DNA of 29,970 nucleotides from a virus. Made by a program: the position numbers and the translations under genes. Positions within the stretch are counted from its first letter, which is position 1; each line of letters begins with the position of its first letter. The DNA lies in IMG/VR virus record IMGVR_UViG_3300030430_002639, positions 1 through 29,970 of that record, one strand, 5' to 3'. The notes beneath the pieces were generated by a model that had not been told where the DNA came from, searched no databases, and saw only the letters and a list, made by a program, of their open reading frames with translations. Positions 14,419 through 24,379 of the stretch are shown here, piece by piece.

Positions 14419-14913
14419 ATGGGTGATCCAGTATCCGCAGCTTTGATAGCAGCCTCAGTAGGTGCTTCGGCATATTTCACCGTTGAATCAGGTAAAACAC
14501 AAAAAAAGATTTATGATCGTCAAGCTCAAATTGAAAAACGTCAAGCTTCTTTTGATGCGTTGCAATATAAACAGCAAGGGGTAGACGCACTCAAACAGCT
14601 TAATAGAGTTCTTGCTGCTAATACTGCTAGGGCTGCTGCTGGTAATCTTGATCCGTTCTCTTCGTATGATTCAACAAATATTATTGCAAATAATAATTTA
14701 AGAGAAGCAGTTAATGATTTTACTATTGCTAGAGACAACGCTAGTTTGGCCTTAAAGGTTGGTAGATTCCAAGCTGAAAGTAATCGTTTCTCTGGTAAGA
14801 TTGCTAAGAGAGATGCTCAAAGAAATGCTCTTATTGATGTTGCAGAGGGTGGAGCTAAAATTGCTGAGCTTGGAATGTTTGAACCACAAACTCAAACTCA
14901 AACAAAAAAATAA
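14419..14913 (+). CDS. Internal virion protein, Gp14-like (probable)
   Basis: A 164-aa protein that opens with an alanine/serine-rich, membrane-compatible segment (VSAALIAASVGASAYFTV, residues 5-22) followed by a long helical region rich in Q, A and R (YDRQAQIEKRQASFDALQYKQQG). This is the usual form of the small ejection protein (T7 gp14) that enters the outer membrane during infection. It lies just after tail tubular B and before the large internal-protein genes, matching podovirus order. There is no clear motif beyond this; identification is by form and position. Confidence 0.65.
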   Translation: MGDPVSAALIAASVGASAYFTVESGKTQKKIYDRQAQIEKRQASFDALQYKQQGVDALKQLNRVLAANTARAAAGNLDPFSSYDSTNIIANNNLREAVNDFTIARDNASLALKVGRFQAESNRFSGKIAKRDAQRNALIDVAEGGAKIAELGMFEPQTQTQTKK

Positions 14914-14915
14914 AA

Positions 14916-16634
14916 ATGGCTGAACAACAAAAATATCAAAGAAGATTAGAGAAACTAAGATTAGCTAATCTTTCGGTACGTAATGAACGTGAAGAATCGA
15001 TAGGTCAAGCTGAGTTATCAAGAAAGCTTGATAGACTTGGAAGCTTCTTCATTGATCGTGCAGCTAAACGTGTAGCTCTTGAAGGTGCTGAATATGGTGC
15101 TGACAATGCTCCAACTATCCAACAAATACAAGATGCTGTTGACACTGGAACTGAAATCGATCTCCCAGGTAATCTCCGATCGATAAGAGGAAGGGCTGCT
15201 AGGAAAGCAGCATTAGAATCTGTTTATGATAATTTTAGTCTACTCACAGAAAGACAAATATTAGATATTGTTAATAATCAATCTTTAGATGATTTTGATG
15301 TTGAAGATATTCAAGAACGAACAAATACAGTTATCGATGTATACTCTACTCTATTAAATAAACAATCACCTTCTCTAGCTAGAAAACTAAGGGCGAGTAC
15401 CAGTTTAACAGCTTATCAAACAATATCTTCACGCTCTAAAGAATTTTTAAAAAGAGAAGAAGTAAAAGAAAGAAGATTATATTTAGGTGAATTAAATACA
15501 TATTTAGATGATGTCCTTCCATCATTCTTCGAAGGAACTGGGGCTTTTGACATAAATGATCAAGGTGAATTAACCGAATCAATGCAAGGTTTTGAGCTAG
15601 TAAAATCTAATGTAGATGCTGTTAAAACAAATGTTATAAGTAAATTAGCAAAACTTGGAGAAAGTCCTGATTCGCTCAAAAGTATTGCTAATGAATTTGA
15701 TAAGAATATTTTATTGGTAAGTGAGAATCATATCTCTTTGTACTTAGAAAAGAAAAATTCTTTGAACGCACGAAAATTTATACAAGTATTACAAAGTAAT
15801 ATAGAGAATCCAAATTCTTCAAAAGCAAAAACTATTCCCAATGAAATCAGATCATCTTTTTATAGTCTTAATGTTAATGATAGAATACAAATTGTTGATA
15901 AGTTGACAAAAAGATTTTCTGATAATTTAGCTTTAGATCTTAAAATAACTGAAGATTTATCTAAAGAGAACAATAATAAAAATGAGGATTTATTAAATAG
16001 AGCTTTAGTTTTACCTGAAAATGAATCAGAAAAATTTTTACAGAATAATCCACAAATACAACGCCAATACAATGCGGTTGTTGCACTAGCAAGAGAAGAA
16101 AATTCCTTAGATTTATTGCAAACACCAAATGTAAATACTGTTTATGATCTTGTTTATGATGATGCTTTTGGCGATAGAACAGTAAGTTTGAATAAACTAC
16201 GCAGTTTTTTAGCACAAGGTTTACTTGATAAAAAACAATTTGAAAAAATTACAAACATTAGAGATTCAAGAAGAAAGAATGACATAGAGGACGGAATTAC
16301 TGTTATTAAACAAACATTTGATGAATTTCAAATTGAAACACTGTTACAAGAATTTCAGACTCTCATAACTGGAATCAACAAATTATCTCCAAGTGCAGCT
16401 TTAAAGCAAATTTTTCAAGAACGAGGTCAAAAAATAATTGAACAAAATAGTGATGAAATTATCCGAATAAAAGAACAAATATCTAAAACGGAACTTGAGA
16501 TAAAAAATTTACCTAAAGATGATAACTATCTAGCAAACAGACGAGATAAAGATCGTAAGATTAGAAGAAGTAATTCTAAAATAGAAAAGTTAGAAAATGC
16601 AAATAGAGAAATAAAATTGAGATTAGATAGATGA
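14916..16634 (+). CDS. Putative internal virion / DNA-ejection protein (572 aa)
   Basis: Not closely recognised. Almost all predicted helix and highly charged, with coiled-coil-like stretches: N-terminal EKLRLANLSVRNEREESIGQ, a middle region about 250-350, and the C-terminal EIIRIKEQISKTELEIKNL...KIEKLENANREIKLRLDR. No transmembrane segment and no enzyme motif. It lies in the T7 gp15 position (second internal protein). DNA is more AT-rich here than in head genes. It overlaps the next gene by ATGA at 16631. Confidence 0.65.
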   Translation: MAEQQKYQRRLEKLRLANLSVRNEREESIGQAELSRKLDRLGSFFIDRAAKRVALEGAEYGADNAPTIQQIQDAVDTGTEIDLPGNLRSIRGRAARKAALESVYDNFSLLTERQILDIVNNQSLDDFDVEDIQERTNTVIDVYSTLLNKQSPSLARKLRASTSLTAYQTISSRSKEFLKREEVKERRLYLGELNTYLDDVLPSFFEGTGAFDINDQGELTESMQGFELVKSNVDAVKTNVISKLAKLGESPDSLKSIANEFDKNILLVSENHISLYLEKKNSLNARKFIQVLQSNIENPNSSKAKTIPNEIRSSFYSLNVNDRIQIVDKLTKRFSDNLALDLKITEDLSKENNNKNEDLLNRALVLPENESEKFLQNNPQIQRQYNAVVALAREENSLDLLQTPNVNTVYDLVYDDAFGDRTVSLNKLRSFLAQGLLDKKQFEKITNIRDSRRKNDIEDGITVIKQTFDEFQIETLLQEFQTLITGINKLSPSAALKQIFQERGQKIIEQNSDEIIRIKEQISKTELEIKNLPKDDNYLANRRDKDRKIRRSNSKIEKLENANREIKLRLDR

Positions 16635-17716
16635 CTACTGATAATTTTACAGAATTTACTGAGGTATTTAATAAAGCATGGGACGATTCTTTTTCAGACA
16701 TTCCTGGAGAAATAACATATTCTATTATTTTTAATAAAGAGAAAGAAAAATATTCATCAATATTTGGAGAACCACCTGAAAAAATTCAAGATAATGATAT
16801 TGAAGATGAAGAAAATTTAAGAAAAATTGTTGATAGCAAATCAATATATGGAAGAAATATTCCTACTCAACAACAGAAAAATTTAGCTCAACGTAGATTG
16901 CAAAATTTAAAAATTAATGTAAGTGATGATTCATTATTTCTTAATAAAGCATCTTTGACAGAAGAAAATCTAAAATCTGTAAGAGAAGGAAAGCAAGAGG
17001 AAATAACGGTTGATAATGACTGGATAAAAGCATCAAAGCTTTTACATAATTATTTGAAACCAAATGATGCGCCTTACGAATCAGATGAAGAGTATGCTAA
17101 GTGGGGAATCAATTTTACAAACTCTTTAAATTATAGCATTACTGATTTAGTAATAAATGTTAATAAAATGGACGAAGCACCACCACAGCTTTTTCATGCT
17201 CTTTACTATTTGCTCGAAACTTCTGACAGAAAAGGTATTTCTTTTAAAAACTTCAAACAGGGTCTTTATGAAATAGCAACTGATCCTGTTGATCAACTGT
17301 CTGCATTAAGTGGTTTAGGTATTGGGTTTTTATTTAAACAAGCAGGACAACAGGTAACAAAAAGAACTCTAAAAGAAAAACTTAAAGAAATAATAGTAAG
17401 GAAACCTGATGCAACTGATTTAGTTTTATCAGCAGAGGGCGCAGGTATTGTAGGTGAAGATTCTTTTGCTAGACAAATAGTAAGAGAGGGTGCTGGTGGA
17501 GAAAAAGGAAGTAATCTCGAAACTGGTATTTCTTCAACTGCTGGGGCTGTAGCTTTGCCAGTAGTAGGTAGAACAATAGAGGGGATAACAAAAGCAGTTT
17601 CTTCAGGATTAGCAAAATTAAATCCCAAAAAAGAGACTGATCCTTTTATGGAAAATTTTAAAAAACAATTAGATTTATTTGCAGAAGATAAATCCGAACA
17701 AGATGCACAAGGTTAA
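16631..17716 (+). CDS. Putative internal virion protein (361 aa)
   Basis: Not recognised. It is acidic in the first half and contains two short glycine/alanine-rich hydrophobic segments (DQLSALSGLGIGFLFKQ, about residues 222-238, and GISSTAGAVALPVVGRT, about 299-315) that could touch a membrane during ejection. The start ATGA overlaps the preceding stop, and a 3-nt gap separates it from the 1166-aa gene. The placement between two ejection-protein candidates is the evidence for a virion role; other functions cannot be excluded. Confidence 0.55.
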   Translation: MTTDNFTEFTEVFNKAWDDSFSDIPGEITYSIIFNKEKEKYSSIFGEPPEKIQDNDIEDEENLRKIVDSKSIYGRNIPTQQQKNLAQRRLQNLKINVSDDSLFLNKASLTEENLKSVREGKQEEITVDNDWIKASKLLHNYLKPNDAPYESDEEYAKWGINFTNSLNYSITDLVINVNKMDEAPPQLFHALYYLLETSDRKGISFKNFKQGLYEIATDPVDQLSALSGLGIGFLFKQAGQQVTKRTLKEKLKEIIVRKPDATDLVLSAEGAGIVGEDSFARQIVREGAGGEKGSNLETGISSTAGAVALPVVGRTIEGITKAVSSGLAKLNPKKETDPFMENFKKQLDLFAEDKSEQDAQG

Positions 17717-17719
17717 ATT

Positions 17720-20700
17720 ATGATTAATCCAGATGTTGAAGAAATTGAAACAGTGCAATTAACTGATGATGTTGTTGATAATGAAGTTTTAGAACTCGAT
17801 CAAAATGAAGAATTTCAACAGGTCAAACAAAATTTTTTACAAGAAGATATCAATAAAATAATTGATGAAAATATAAATTTTGAAAAATTAAATAATCCCG
17901 ATGAATTTATGGCAGATGAATTATTATTTGCAGGGCCAATTACAGGCATAACAAAACTTATCAATCCTGTAATCAGAAAAAGTAAAGAAGTTATTGAAGA
18001 GGGTGTTTATTCAACATTAAAAGAAAAATTAGAAAAACCTGTAGATTTAAAAGGTGCGGCTGATATAACAGGCAGAACTCAGAGGGGTGAGATAGCAGAA
18101 CAAATTACCGAGGAAGGGCCAAGAAAAAAAGTAAATATACAAGATAAAGATTTAGTAGATACTGCAAAATTTATTAATAAAACAACAGGAAAAACACCTG
18201 ATGAAACAGAAAAAATTTATAGTAATGAGCAACTTACAACTGAAGCTAAACAATCAGAAAGAGAATTAGTTCTTGATGATTTGCCTGAACAAGATTATGA
18301 AAAACTTGCTAATTCTGTTAATGGTATCAATTTAGATAATGAATCTGTGCCACAAAAAATATTGCCAAATATCGATTATATTGCGCTAGGTGATGGAACT
18401 TTGCAAAGAAAAGTTGAGAGTTATGTGCAAGAGCAAATCCAAATCCAAAAAGTTCAGGGGCAAAAAAATAGAAAAATAACAGTTGATGCTTTATTAAGAG
18501 AAGCAGATGCAATTTTAAGTGATTCTGCAAAAGTAGATGAAATTACCAATTATCTTATTCAAAGACAAAGAGGCGATAAATTATTTGCAAATACTGAGGC
18601 ATTAGCAGCTAGAAATATTCATGTGGCATTTCAACTAGAAGCAATAAGATTATCAAATATAGCAACAGAATCAGGTAATGATGTTGATATAGCAAAAGCT
18701 CATAAAGCTGCACAAATAGCGATGATGGTGACTAAGAAAATTTCTGAAACTGGAAGTGATGCTGGTCTTACTTTGTTTGTTCATCAAATCCCTGTTACTG
18801 ATGTTTCTAATGTTCAAATGCCAAAAATATCAGATCCAAATACAAGGAATGTAGATATTATTGTAAATGAAGATACTGTTTCAGATTATTTTGCATTAAA
18901 TGGTGGTGAAGCTAATGTAAAAGCAGAATTTACGTTTTTACAAAATTTACCAACAGCAAGACAAAAAAATAATTTTTTAGATAGAGTAACAAAAACAACT
19001 AAAGAAACTAGAAGCAATTTAAAAAGAAGTCTTGTAGAAACCTATCAATCAGCACTTCTTAGTTCTCCAGTAACCCACACATTTAACATTGTAGGAACAG
19101 GAACATTTTTAACAACTCTTCTGGCTGAACGAGCTTTAACAGAACCTATAAAAACCTTACAAGGTAAAAGTGAAGCGTTTATTATGATTAAATCAATGAA
19201 AACGTATTTTCCGCAAATGATAAAAGCTTTTGCTTATGGCGCACTTACTGAAAAGAGTTTAGCAGACACCAGTACGAGGCTTGATGCGCCAACTATAAGT
19301 TTTAATCGACAAGGATTTAGATTAAAAAATAGGTCGGAAGATGGTGATATGCCCGAAAGTCTATTAGCAACTTTTATTGATGGGTTAGGTATTATGACAA
19401 GACTTCAGGGTATTAGACCCATGATAGCATTTGATGAATTTTTTAAAGCTATGGCAAGAGGTATGGAAATTGATGCTTACTCTCATAGATTAGCAACAAG
19501 AGCTACAGATCAAGAAAGATTACTCAAAAGAAATCGAAATCTTTCGCAAGAACAATTAGATGATGTATTGAATAAAAAATATCAAGAAGTATTTACTAGG
19601 GTAAGACATAGTGAAGAAGCATTTGAACAAGGTGCAGAGTTCGCTCGAATCGCAACATTTCAAGATGATTTGCCAAAAGAATTAGATGCTATTACAAAAG
19701 TTGCAAATTTAGCAACAGTCAAAATATTTTTCCCATTTTATAAAAGCCCAACGAATATAGTACGAAGATTATTAGAAAGATCGCCTTTAGCTTTTCCGCT
19801 AGATGCACTTACAAGAAGAAAAATATTTAATAATAAAAAAGATCTTGAATCAATAAGACAAAAAAAAGAAGCTCTCGTAAGAATTGCTTTAGGAACTGGA
19901 ACAGGTGCAGCACTTGTTATGTTAGCTAAAGAACATAGTGATCTTTTTAGAATAAATGGATATGGCCCTAGTAATAAAAAGGAAAGGTCAAATTGGCTTG
20001 AAACAAATAGACCGTATAGCATTGGACTAAGAAAATCTACTGCTGATGATTGGACCTGGTCTAGCTACGCTCGATATGAACCTATTGCTGGTGTGTTAGC
20101 TATGGCTGCTGATACAGCGTATATGTTGCCATTATTAAGTTTTGATAATCCAGATTTAATAGAAGATGCTACTTTAAATCTTGGATTGCACATGGCTAGA
20201 TATCCTGCTACTGCTTTACCTATGCTTCAATTCGCTGGAGAGCTTTATGAAGTTGTTGATAACTATAGCCCAGAAGAAGATAAAATTAAGGATATGATAA
20301 AAAAATTTGGTAGATTATTTCTTACTCAATCACTTAATGCTGGATATGTAGTAGGAAGAAATATATCTTCTTTAGGTTTAAATAATCTAGGTTATGAAGC
20401 TACTAAAGAAAGAGCAGGATTTGGAGAACAAGCAACTCTTGGGACTGGAGAATTTGCAACTAAAGTAGATAGTAATATTGCGAGTTTGAAAACACCAAAA
20501 TTTCAATATAAAGAAGTAACAGTAGGGCCAGTCACTTTATTAAGCACAGATATTACACGTTCTTTTTATAAGTTTCAAAATGATATATTAGCTCGAACTT
20601 TAGGTGGTTCAAGTAAACTTCCTCCACAAGTTAATCATTGGTTTGAAGAAAAACCACAAGGTAAAAAAGGTATTTTTTGGACATTGTTTCCACTTAAAAT

Positions 20701-21220
20701 GAATACTACGCCTTCAAAAAAATATTACAATGCAGAACTTGATAGACTTGGATATGGAATTCAGCCACATAGGATTACTCATTATGGAGTAAGACTTAAT
20801 AATGAACAATTTCATCGTTTTGTAGAACTTTACAATTATCCAGAACGATCTAAATTTGGAGAATTTGTAACCGATACTGTTCCTGCAAAAACTTCATTTA
20901 GTGAATTTTTATCAGGGGATACTAAATTAAAAAAATTAAAAGATAATTATTATCCATTAGCAGACACAAGATTAAAACAACAACAATTAGTTGACGCTTG
21001 GCATAACCAAAGGACTGCACAAACAAGGGATATTTTGTTTCAAGAATATCCTGAATTAAAAGAGAGACAAGAATTTATTGAATTTAATAAAAGTGAAGGA
21101 AAAGATAAACCTTTAAGAGAAACAACAACAGATGATAAATATGATTTGTTAAAAGAATCTTACATACCAAGAAAAATAACAAATTTTATTTCTAAATTTA
21201 AAGATAGGCAAGGAGAATAA
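17720..21220 (+). CDS. Large internal virion protein (DNA-ejection, Gp16-position)
   Basis: At 1166 aa the largest gene. An acidic N-terminus (residues 1-60) is followed by long helical regions. Residues about 440-800 contain a conserved-looking core: SSPVTHTFNIVGTGTF, FRLKNRSEDGDMPESLLATF, IFFPFYKSPTNIVRRLLERSP, and FRINGYGPSNKKE...RPYSIG...WSSYARYEPIAGVLAMAAD. This core resembles large internal or polyvalent phage proteins in marine podoviruses. Short membrane-like stretches occur (IALGTGTGAALVMLA). No lysozyme/transglycosylase motif is seen at the N-terminus, unlike T7 gp16. Probably translocates DNA through the envelope. Confidence 0.75.
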   Translation: MINPDVEEIETVQLTDDVVDNEVLELDQNEEFQQVKQNFLQEDINKIIDENINFEKLNNPDEFMADELLFAGPITGITKLINPVIRKSKEVIEEGVYSTLKEKLEKPVDLKGAADITGRTQRGEIAEQITEEGPRKKVNIQDKDLVDTAKFINKTTGKTPDETEKIYSNEQLTTEAKQSERELVLDDLPEQDYEKLANSVNGINLDNESVPQKILPNIDYIALGDGTLQRKVESYVQEQIQIQKVQGQKNRKITVDALLREADAILSDSAKVDEITNYLIQRQRGDKLFANTEALAARNIHVAFQLEAIRLSNIATESGNDVDIAKAHKAAQIAMMVTKKISETGSDAGLTLFVHQIPVTDVSNVQMPKISDPNTRNVDIIVNEDTVSDYFALNGGEANVKAEFTFLQNLPTARQKNNFLDRVTKTTKETRSNLKRSLVETYQSALLSSPVTHTFNIVGTGTFLTTLLAERALTEPIKTLQGKSEAFIMIKSMKTYFPQMIKAFAYGALTEKSLADTSTRLDAPTISFNRQGFRLKNRSEDGDMPESLLATFIDGLGIMTRLQGIRPMIAFDEFFKAMARGMEIDAYSHRLATRATDQERLLKRNRNLSQEQLDDVLNKKYQEVFTRVRHSEEAFEQGAEFARIATFQDDLPKELDAITKVANLATVKIFFPFYKSPTNIVRRLLERSPLAFPLDALTRRKIFNNKKDLESIRQKKEALVRIALGTGTGAALVMLAKEHSDLFRINGYGPSNKKERSNWLETNRPYSIGLRKSTADDWTWSSYARYEPIAGVLAMAADTAYMLPLLSFDNPDLIEDATLNLGLHMARYPATALPMLQFAGELYEVVDNYSPEEDKIKDMIKKFGRLFLTQSLNAGYVVGRNISSLGLNNLGYEATKERAGFGEQATLGTGEFATKVDSNIASLKTPKFQYKEVTVGPVTLLSTDITRSFYKFQNDILARTLGGSSKLPPQVNHWFEEKPQGKKGIFWTLFPLKMNTTPSKKYYNAELDRLGYGIQPHRITHYGVRLNNEQFHRFVELYNYPERSKFGEFVTDTVPAKTSFSEFLSGDTKLKKLKDNYYPLADTRLKQQQLVDAWHNQRTAQTRDILFQEYPELKERQEFIEFNKSEGKDKPLRETTTDDKYDLLKESYIPRKITNFISKFKDRQGE

Positions 21221-21222
21221 AA

Positions 21223-23649
21223 ATGGCCACGTTTGATGTAAACGCAAACTCAAGGAAAGTCCAGTCAACCGCTAACGGTTCAACTGATGAATTTTCTTTT
21301 TCTTTTCAAGTGAACCAGACATCAGACATAAAGGTTTTTGTTGATGGTACACAAAAGACAGAATCAACTCATTACGATATAAAGAATTCATCTAATGCTG
21401 CTGGTCTAAACACAGATGGTACAGGTAAGGTTGTATTTACTACTGGCAACACCCCAGCAAATGAAAGCTTAGTATCAATCAAAAGTGATGTACCAAAATC
21501 TCGTACTTCAGTTTATACAAGTGGAGGAAACATTGTTGCTACATCTTTAGAATCTGATTTCGATACTATCACTATGCAACTGGGAGATAACGCTGAAACT
21601 ATAAACAGAAGCTTGAAAGCCCCTGTTGAAGATCCAGATAACGTAGATATGGATATACCAAAGAAAGCAGATAGACTTGATAAGGTTCTAGCTTTCAACT
21701 CAAGCACTGGCAACCCAGAGGTGAGAGACTACCTTACTTTGGCTACATCTGCTGCAATATCAGGCGTAACTGCTGGAACAGTATCAGCAAGTAAATTTGT
21801 ACAAGTAGATGCAAACAAAGACGTTACTGGTTTTAGGAATGTAACTATAACAGGTGAACTCGATGCAGCAACCTTAGATGTATCGGGTGATGTAGACATA
21901 GACGGAACTCTTGAGGCTGATGCCATAACGGTAAATGGAACTACACTCGCAGAAACTATAAGCGATACTGTGGGTGCTATGGTAAGTTCAAACACTGAAA
22001 CAGGTCTTAGCGTTACGTATGACGATAGCGATAACACTTTAGATTTTGAAATCGGTTCTCAATCTATTACAAATTCTATGTTAGCTGATGATGCGGTCGG
22101 GGCTGATGAATTAGCTAGTAGTGCAGTTGTAACAGATTCTATTGTCGATGATGCTGTAACTTTAGATAAGATGGCTGGTTTAGCAAGAGGTAAAATTATT
22201 GTAGGTGATGCAAGTGGTAATCCTGTTGCATTGGCTTTAGGTACATCGGGTCAAGTGTTGAAATCGGACGGAACGGATTTGGTTTTTGGAACTCAAACTG
22301 CATCGCCTACTGCCCTAGACGATTTAACCGCAGGTGACGCAGCAACCACTTTGCGAACTACCGCTGGTAATATAACTATAAAAACTGAAGCTAATGATAC
22401 CGACATTATCCTGGAAGTTGATGATGCAGGAACACAAGTCACAGGTTTGAAAATAGATGGTAGTGAAGCTGCACAAGTTCAACTGCCAAATGATGCTCAA
22501 GCACTTGCTTTTGGAGCAGACCAAGATGTTACCCTTACTCACAATCATAATGTAGGTCTTACTCTGAATAGTAAAGATTTATCTGGAGTCACCTCTATAA
22601 ATAATCAATCATTCGGAACAAGAAATTACATTTTAAATCCAGAATTTGCATACTCTCAAAGGGGGACAACTATAAATTCTACTACGCCAACCAGTGGAAG
22701 CAACAGTCATTCAGTTGCCATAATTGATATGTATAGGTTAGTAAGCGATGGAGACGATATTGTAGATATCGCTCAGACGCAAACGGAAGTACCGTCTGGG
22801 TCAAAAACTGCAATCGAGTTACTAGTGCCTTCAGACGCAAGTACAACAAACAAGAAGTTCGGCATCGTACAATTTCTGGAGAACGTAAATTGTGAGTCTA
22901 TCATCGGTCAAGAGGTTACTCTTTCTGCTCAAATTAAAGCTACTTCAGATTTGGACGATTGTAGAATGTCTATCATAAGCTGGTCAGGCGATGAGGATTT
23001 ACCAGCTATAAGTGGCACTAACTTCATCTCAGCCTGGGAGTCGGAAGGTACAAATCCGACACTTGCTACCAACTACACTTACGAAAACACACCAGCCGAT
23101 TTAAACGTAACAACCTCCTACGCTAAATATAGCGTGACTGCTACTATAGATACTAGTAATACTAAAAATGTAGCAATATTTATATGGTCAAATGTCACAG
23201 GCACAACGGCTGGAACTAGTAAATTGAGGATAGGGCAAGTACAGCTTGAGAAAGGATCTGTTGCAACTTCTTTCAATTTTCCAGAATTTTCAGCAGTAAT
23301 GGAGAGTTGTCGAAGGTATCTACACTTTCAAGTTGGAAATGGTGGTACGACCCAGGACAATGGAGTTATTGGTCATGGGCATTTCTTTACAACGGCTGCT
23401 CGATTAGCAGTGCCACTCACGACCCCTATGAGAGTAGCACCGACAGTAACAGGGTCAGGGATTAACTATTTAGGCCCTTCATCAGGTAGTGCGACTGGTT
23501 TTGCAAGTGTATTAAGTACTGGTGGTAACATAACAACGATGTCATTTAATATTACCTTCAGTACAAACTCATCGATGTTTTCAGGATCGTCAGGTTATAT
23601 TACATCTGGTGGTGGATTTTTTATAATGACAGCAGAATTAGGAGTATAA
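21223..23649 (+). CDS. Tail fibre protein
   Basis: Host-recognition fibre (808 aa). Residues 1-140 form a T7-type tail-fibre attachment domain (NSRKVQSTANGSTDEFSFSF, then SLESDFDTITMQLGDNAETINRSLKAP). Residues about 200-360 hold short repeating units common in marine phage fibres (LDVSGDVDIDGTLEADAITV; SITNSMLADDAVGADELASS; GLARGKIIVGDASGNPVAL). The C-terminal part from NYILNPEFAYSQRGTTINST has the carbohydrate-binding-like jelly-roll phrase found in cyanophage and pelagiphage fibres, ending with SCRRYLHFQVGNGG and a receptor tip. No chaperone-like autocleavage motif was recognised. Confidence 0.9.
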   Translation: MATFDVNANSRKVQSTANGSTDEFSFSFQVNQTSDIKVFVDGTQKTESTHYDIKNSSNAAGLNTDGTGKVVFTTGNTPANESLVSIKSDVPKSRTSVYTSGGNIVATSLESDFDTITMQLGDNAETINRSLKAPVEDPDNVDMDIPKKADRLDKVLAFNSSTGNPEVRDYLTLATSAAISGVTAGTVSASKFVQVDANKDVTGFRNVTITGELDAATLDVSGDVDIDGTLEADAITVNGTTLAETISDTVGAMVSSNTETGLSVTYDDSDNTLDFEIGSQSITNSMLADDAVGADELASSAVVTDSIVDDAVTLDKMAGLARGKIIVGDASGNPVALALGTSGQVLKSDGTDLVFGTQTASPTALDDLTAGDAATTLRTTAGNITIKTEANDTDIILEVDDAGTQVTGLKIDGSEAAQVQLPNDAQALAFGADQDVTLTHNHNVGLTLNSKDLSGVTSINNQSFGTRNYILNPEFAYSQRGTTINSTTPTSGSNSHSVAIIDMYRLVSDGDDIVDIAQTQTEVPSGSKTAIELLVPSDASTTNKKFGIVQFLENVNCESIIGQEVTLSAQIKATSDLDDCRMSIISWSGDEDLPAISGTNFISAWESEGTNPTLATNYTYENTPADLNVTTSYAKYSVTATIDTSNTKNVAIFIWSNVTGTTAGTSKLRIGQVQLEKGSVATSFNFPEFSAVMESCRRYLHFQVGNGGTTQDNGVIGHGHFFTTAARLAVPLTTPMRVAPTVTGSGINYLGPSSGSATGFASVLSTGGNITTMSFNITFSTNSSMFSGSSGYITSGGGFFIMTAELGV

Positions 23650-23650
23650 A

Positions 23651-23872
23651 ATGTGGTCAGAATTAAAATATCAAAAAACAGAAATTGATGTAGGTGTCTT
23701 TTCAACGTGTATCGTTGGGAAAAAAAATGGGAATCCTTGTGCAGTTCCAATAGAAGAAAAAAATAATGATTATGTAAACATAAAAAAATTAGTAGATGCT
23801 GGTCAATTAACTATTGCGTCAACTGGAGGAAAGTATTTAGCTTTGGATATGACGGAAAAGGACGAAAGTTAA
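23651..23872 (+). CDS. Small protein after the tail fibre (73 aa), unknown
   Basis: Not recognised. It starts one base after the fibre stop, with TTAGGAG (23639-23645) 5 nt upstream. The sequence contains two cysteines (FSTCIVGKKNGNPCAVP) and a mixed alpha/beta appearance (NNDYVNIKKLVDAGQLTIASTGGKYLAL). Because it sits just after the fibre it could be a fibre accessory or tip protein; this is positional inference only. It has no signal peptide or membrane segment. Confidence 0.65.
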   Translation: MWSELKYQKTEIDVGVFSTCIVGKKNGNPCAVPIEEKNNDYVNIKKLVDAGQLTIASTGGKYLALDMTEKDES

Positions 23873-23875
23873 TTA

Positions 23876-24064
23876 ATGAATGATGCAACTGAAAAAGTAC
23901 ATGAACTTGATGCAAAGTTAGAAGCGCACGTAGCACGATCAGAGGAACGAGATAAAACTGTATTTAATAGATTAGATAATATTGAACGCAATATCCGACA
24001 GCACACGTTTGCTTTACTAGCAGGTATGGCAGGTGTAATTATTACATTGTTATTGAGATTATGA
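23876..24064 (+). CDS. XhlA-like single-TM protein (holin-accessory candidate)
   Basis: The first 42 residues form a charged helix (DATEKVHELDAKLEAHVARSEERDKTVFNRLDNIERNIR) and the last 20 a single membrane segment (FALLAGMAGVIITLLLRL). This is the layout of haemolysin-XhlA-type phage proteins, which assist holins or endolysins. Its stop overlaps the next ATG (ATGATG at 24061), so it is coupled to the EF-hand membrane protein. Lysis role is inferred from form and neighbours. Confidence 0.7.
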   Translation: MNDATEKVHELDAKLEAHVARSEERDKTVFNRLDNIERNIRQHTFALLAGMAGVIITLLLRL

Positions 24065-24378
24065 TGTCCAAGAAATTAGAAGAGAAATCAAAGTACGCAG
24101 ATTACGATACTGATGGTGATGGGACTATTACCGATGAAGAGTTTAGTCGTGTACGTGAAATAAAGCAAACGGAAGATGCCACTCGTAAAAACTTAGCTCA
24201 ACTCAGAATGGCGAGATTTTCTTTGATAGCGATGGGTGCTTTTACAGCAGCTATGTTTTTTGTAGATGTTGAAAGAGTAAATGCTTTATCTGATATCAGT
24301 AATTTATTTTATTTAACTGGTGGAGGTATTGTTGCAGCTTATATGGGAACTACCGCCTGGGTGCAAAAGGGCAAGTAA
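24061..24378 (+). CDS. EF-hand membrane protein
   Basis: A 105-aa protein that combines one canonical EF-hand calcium loop, DTDGDGTITDEE (residues 16-27, all ligand positions present), with two membrane segments: RFSLIAMGAFTAAMFFV (about 52-68) and NLFYLTGGGIVAAYMGTTAWV (about 81-101). It lies between the XhlA-like protein and a holin candidate. A holin or holin regulator responding to calcium is a fair hypothesis; calcium binding by a single EF-hand may need a dimer. The function is not shown by sequence. Confidence 0.75.
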   Translation: MMSKKLEEKSKYADYDTDGDGTITDEEFSRVREIKQTEDATRKNLAQLRMARFSLIAMGAFTAAMFFVDVERVNALSDISNLFYLTGGGIVAAYMGTTAWVQKGK

Positions 24379-24379
24379 A

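Noticed and set aside
21223-23649. Invertible tail-fibre segment controlled by the serine recombinase
   Set aside because: No inverted repeats flanking a part of the fibre gene were seen, and no alternative fibre tip is present.
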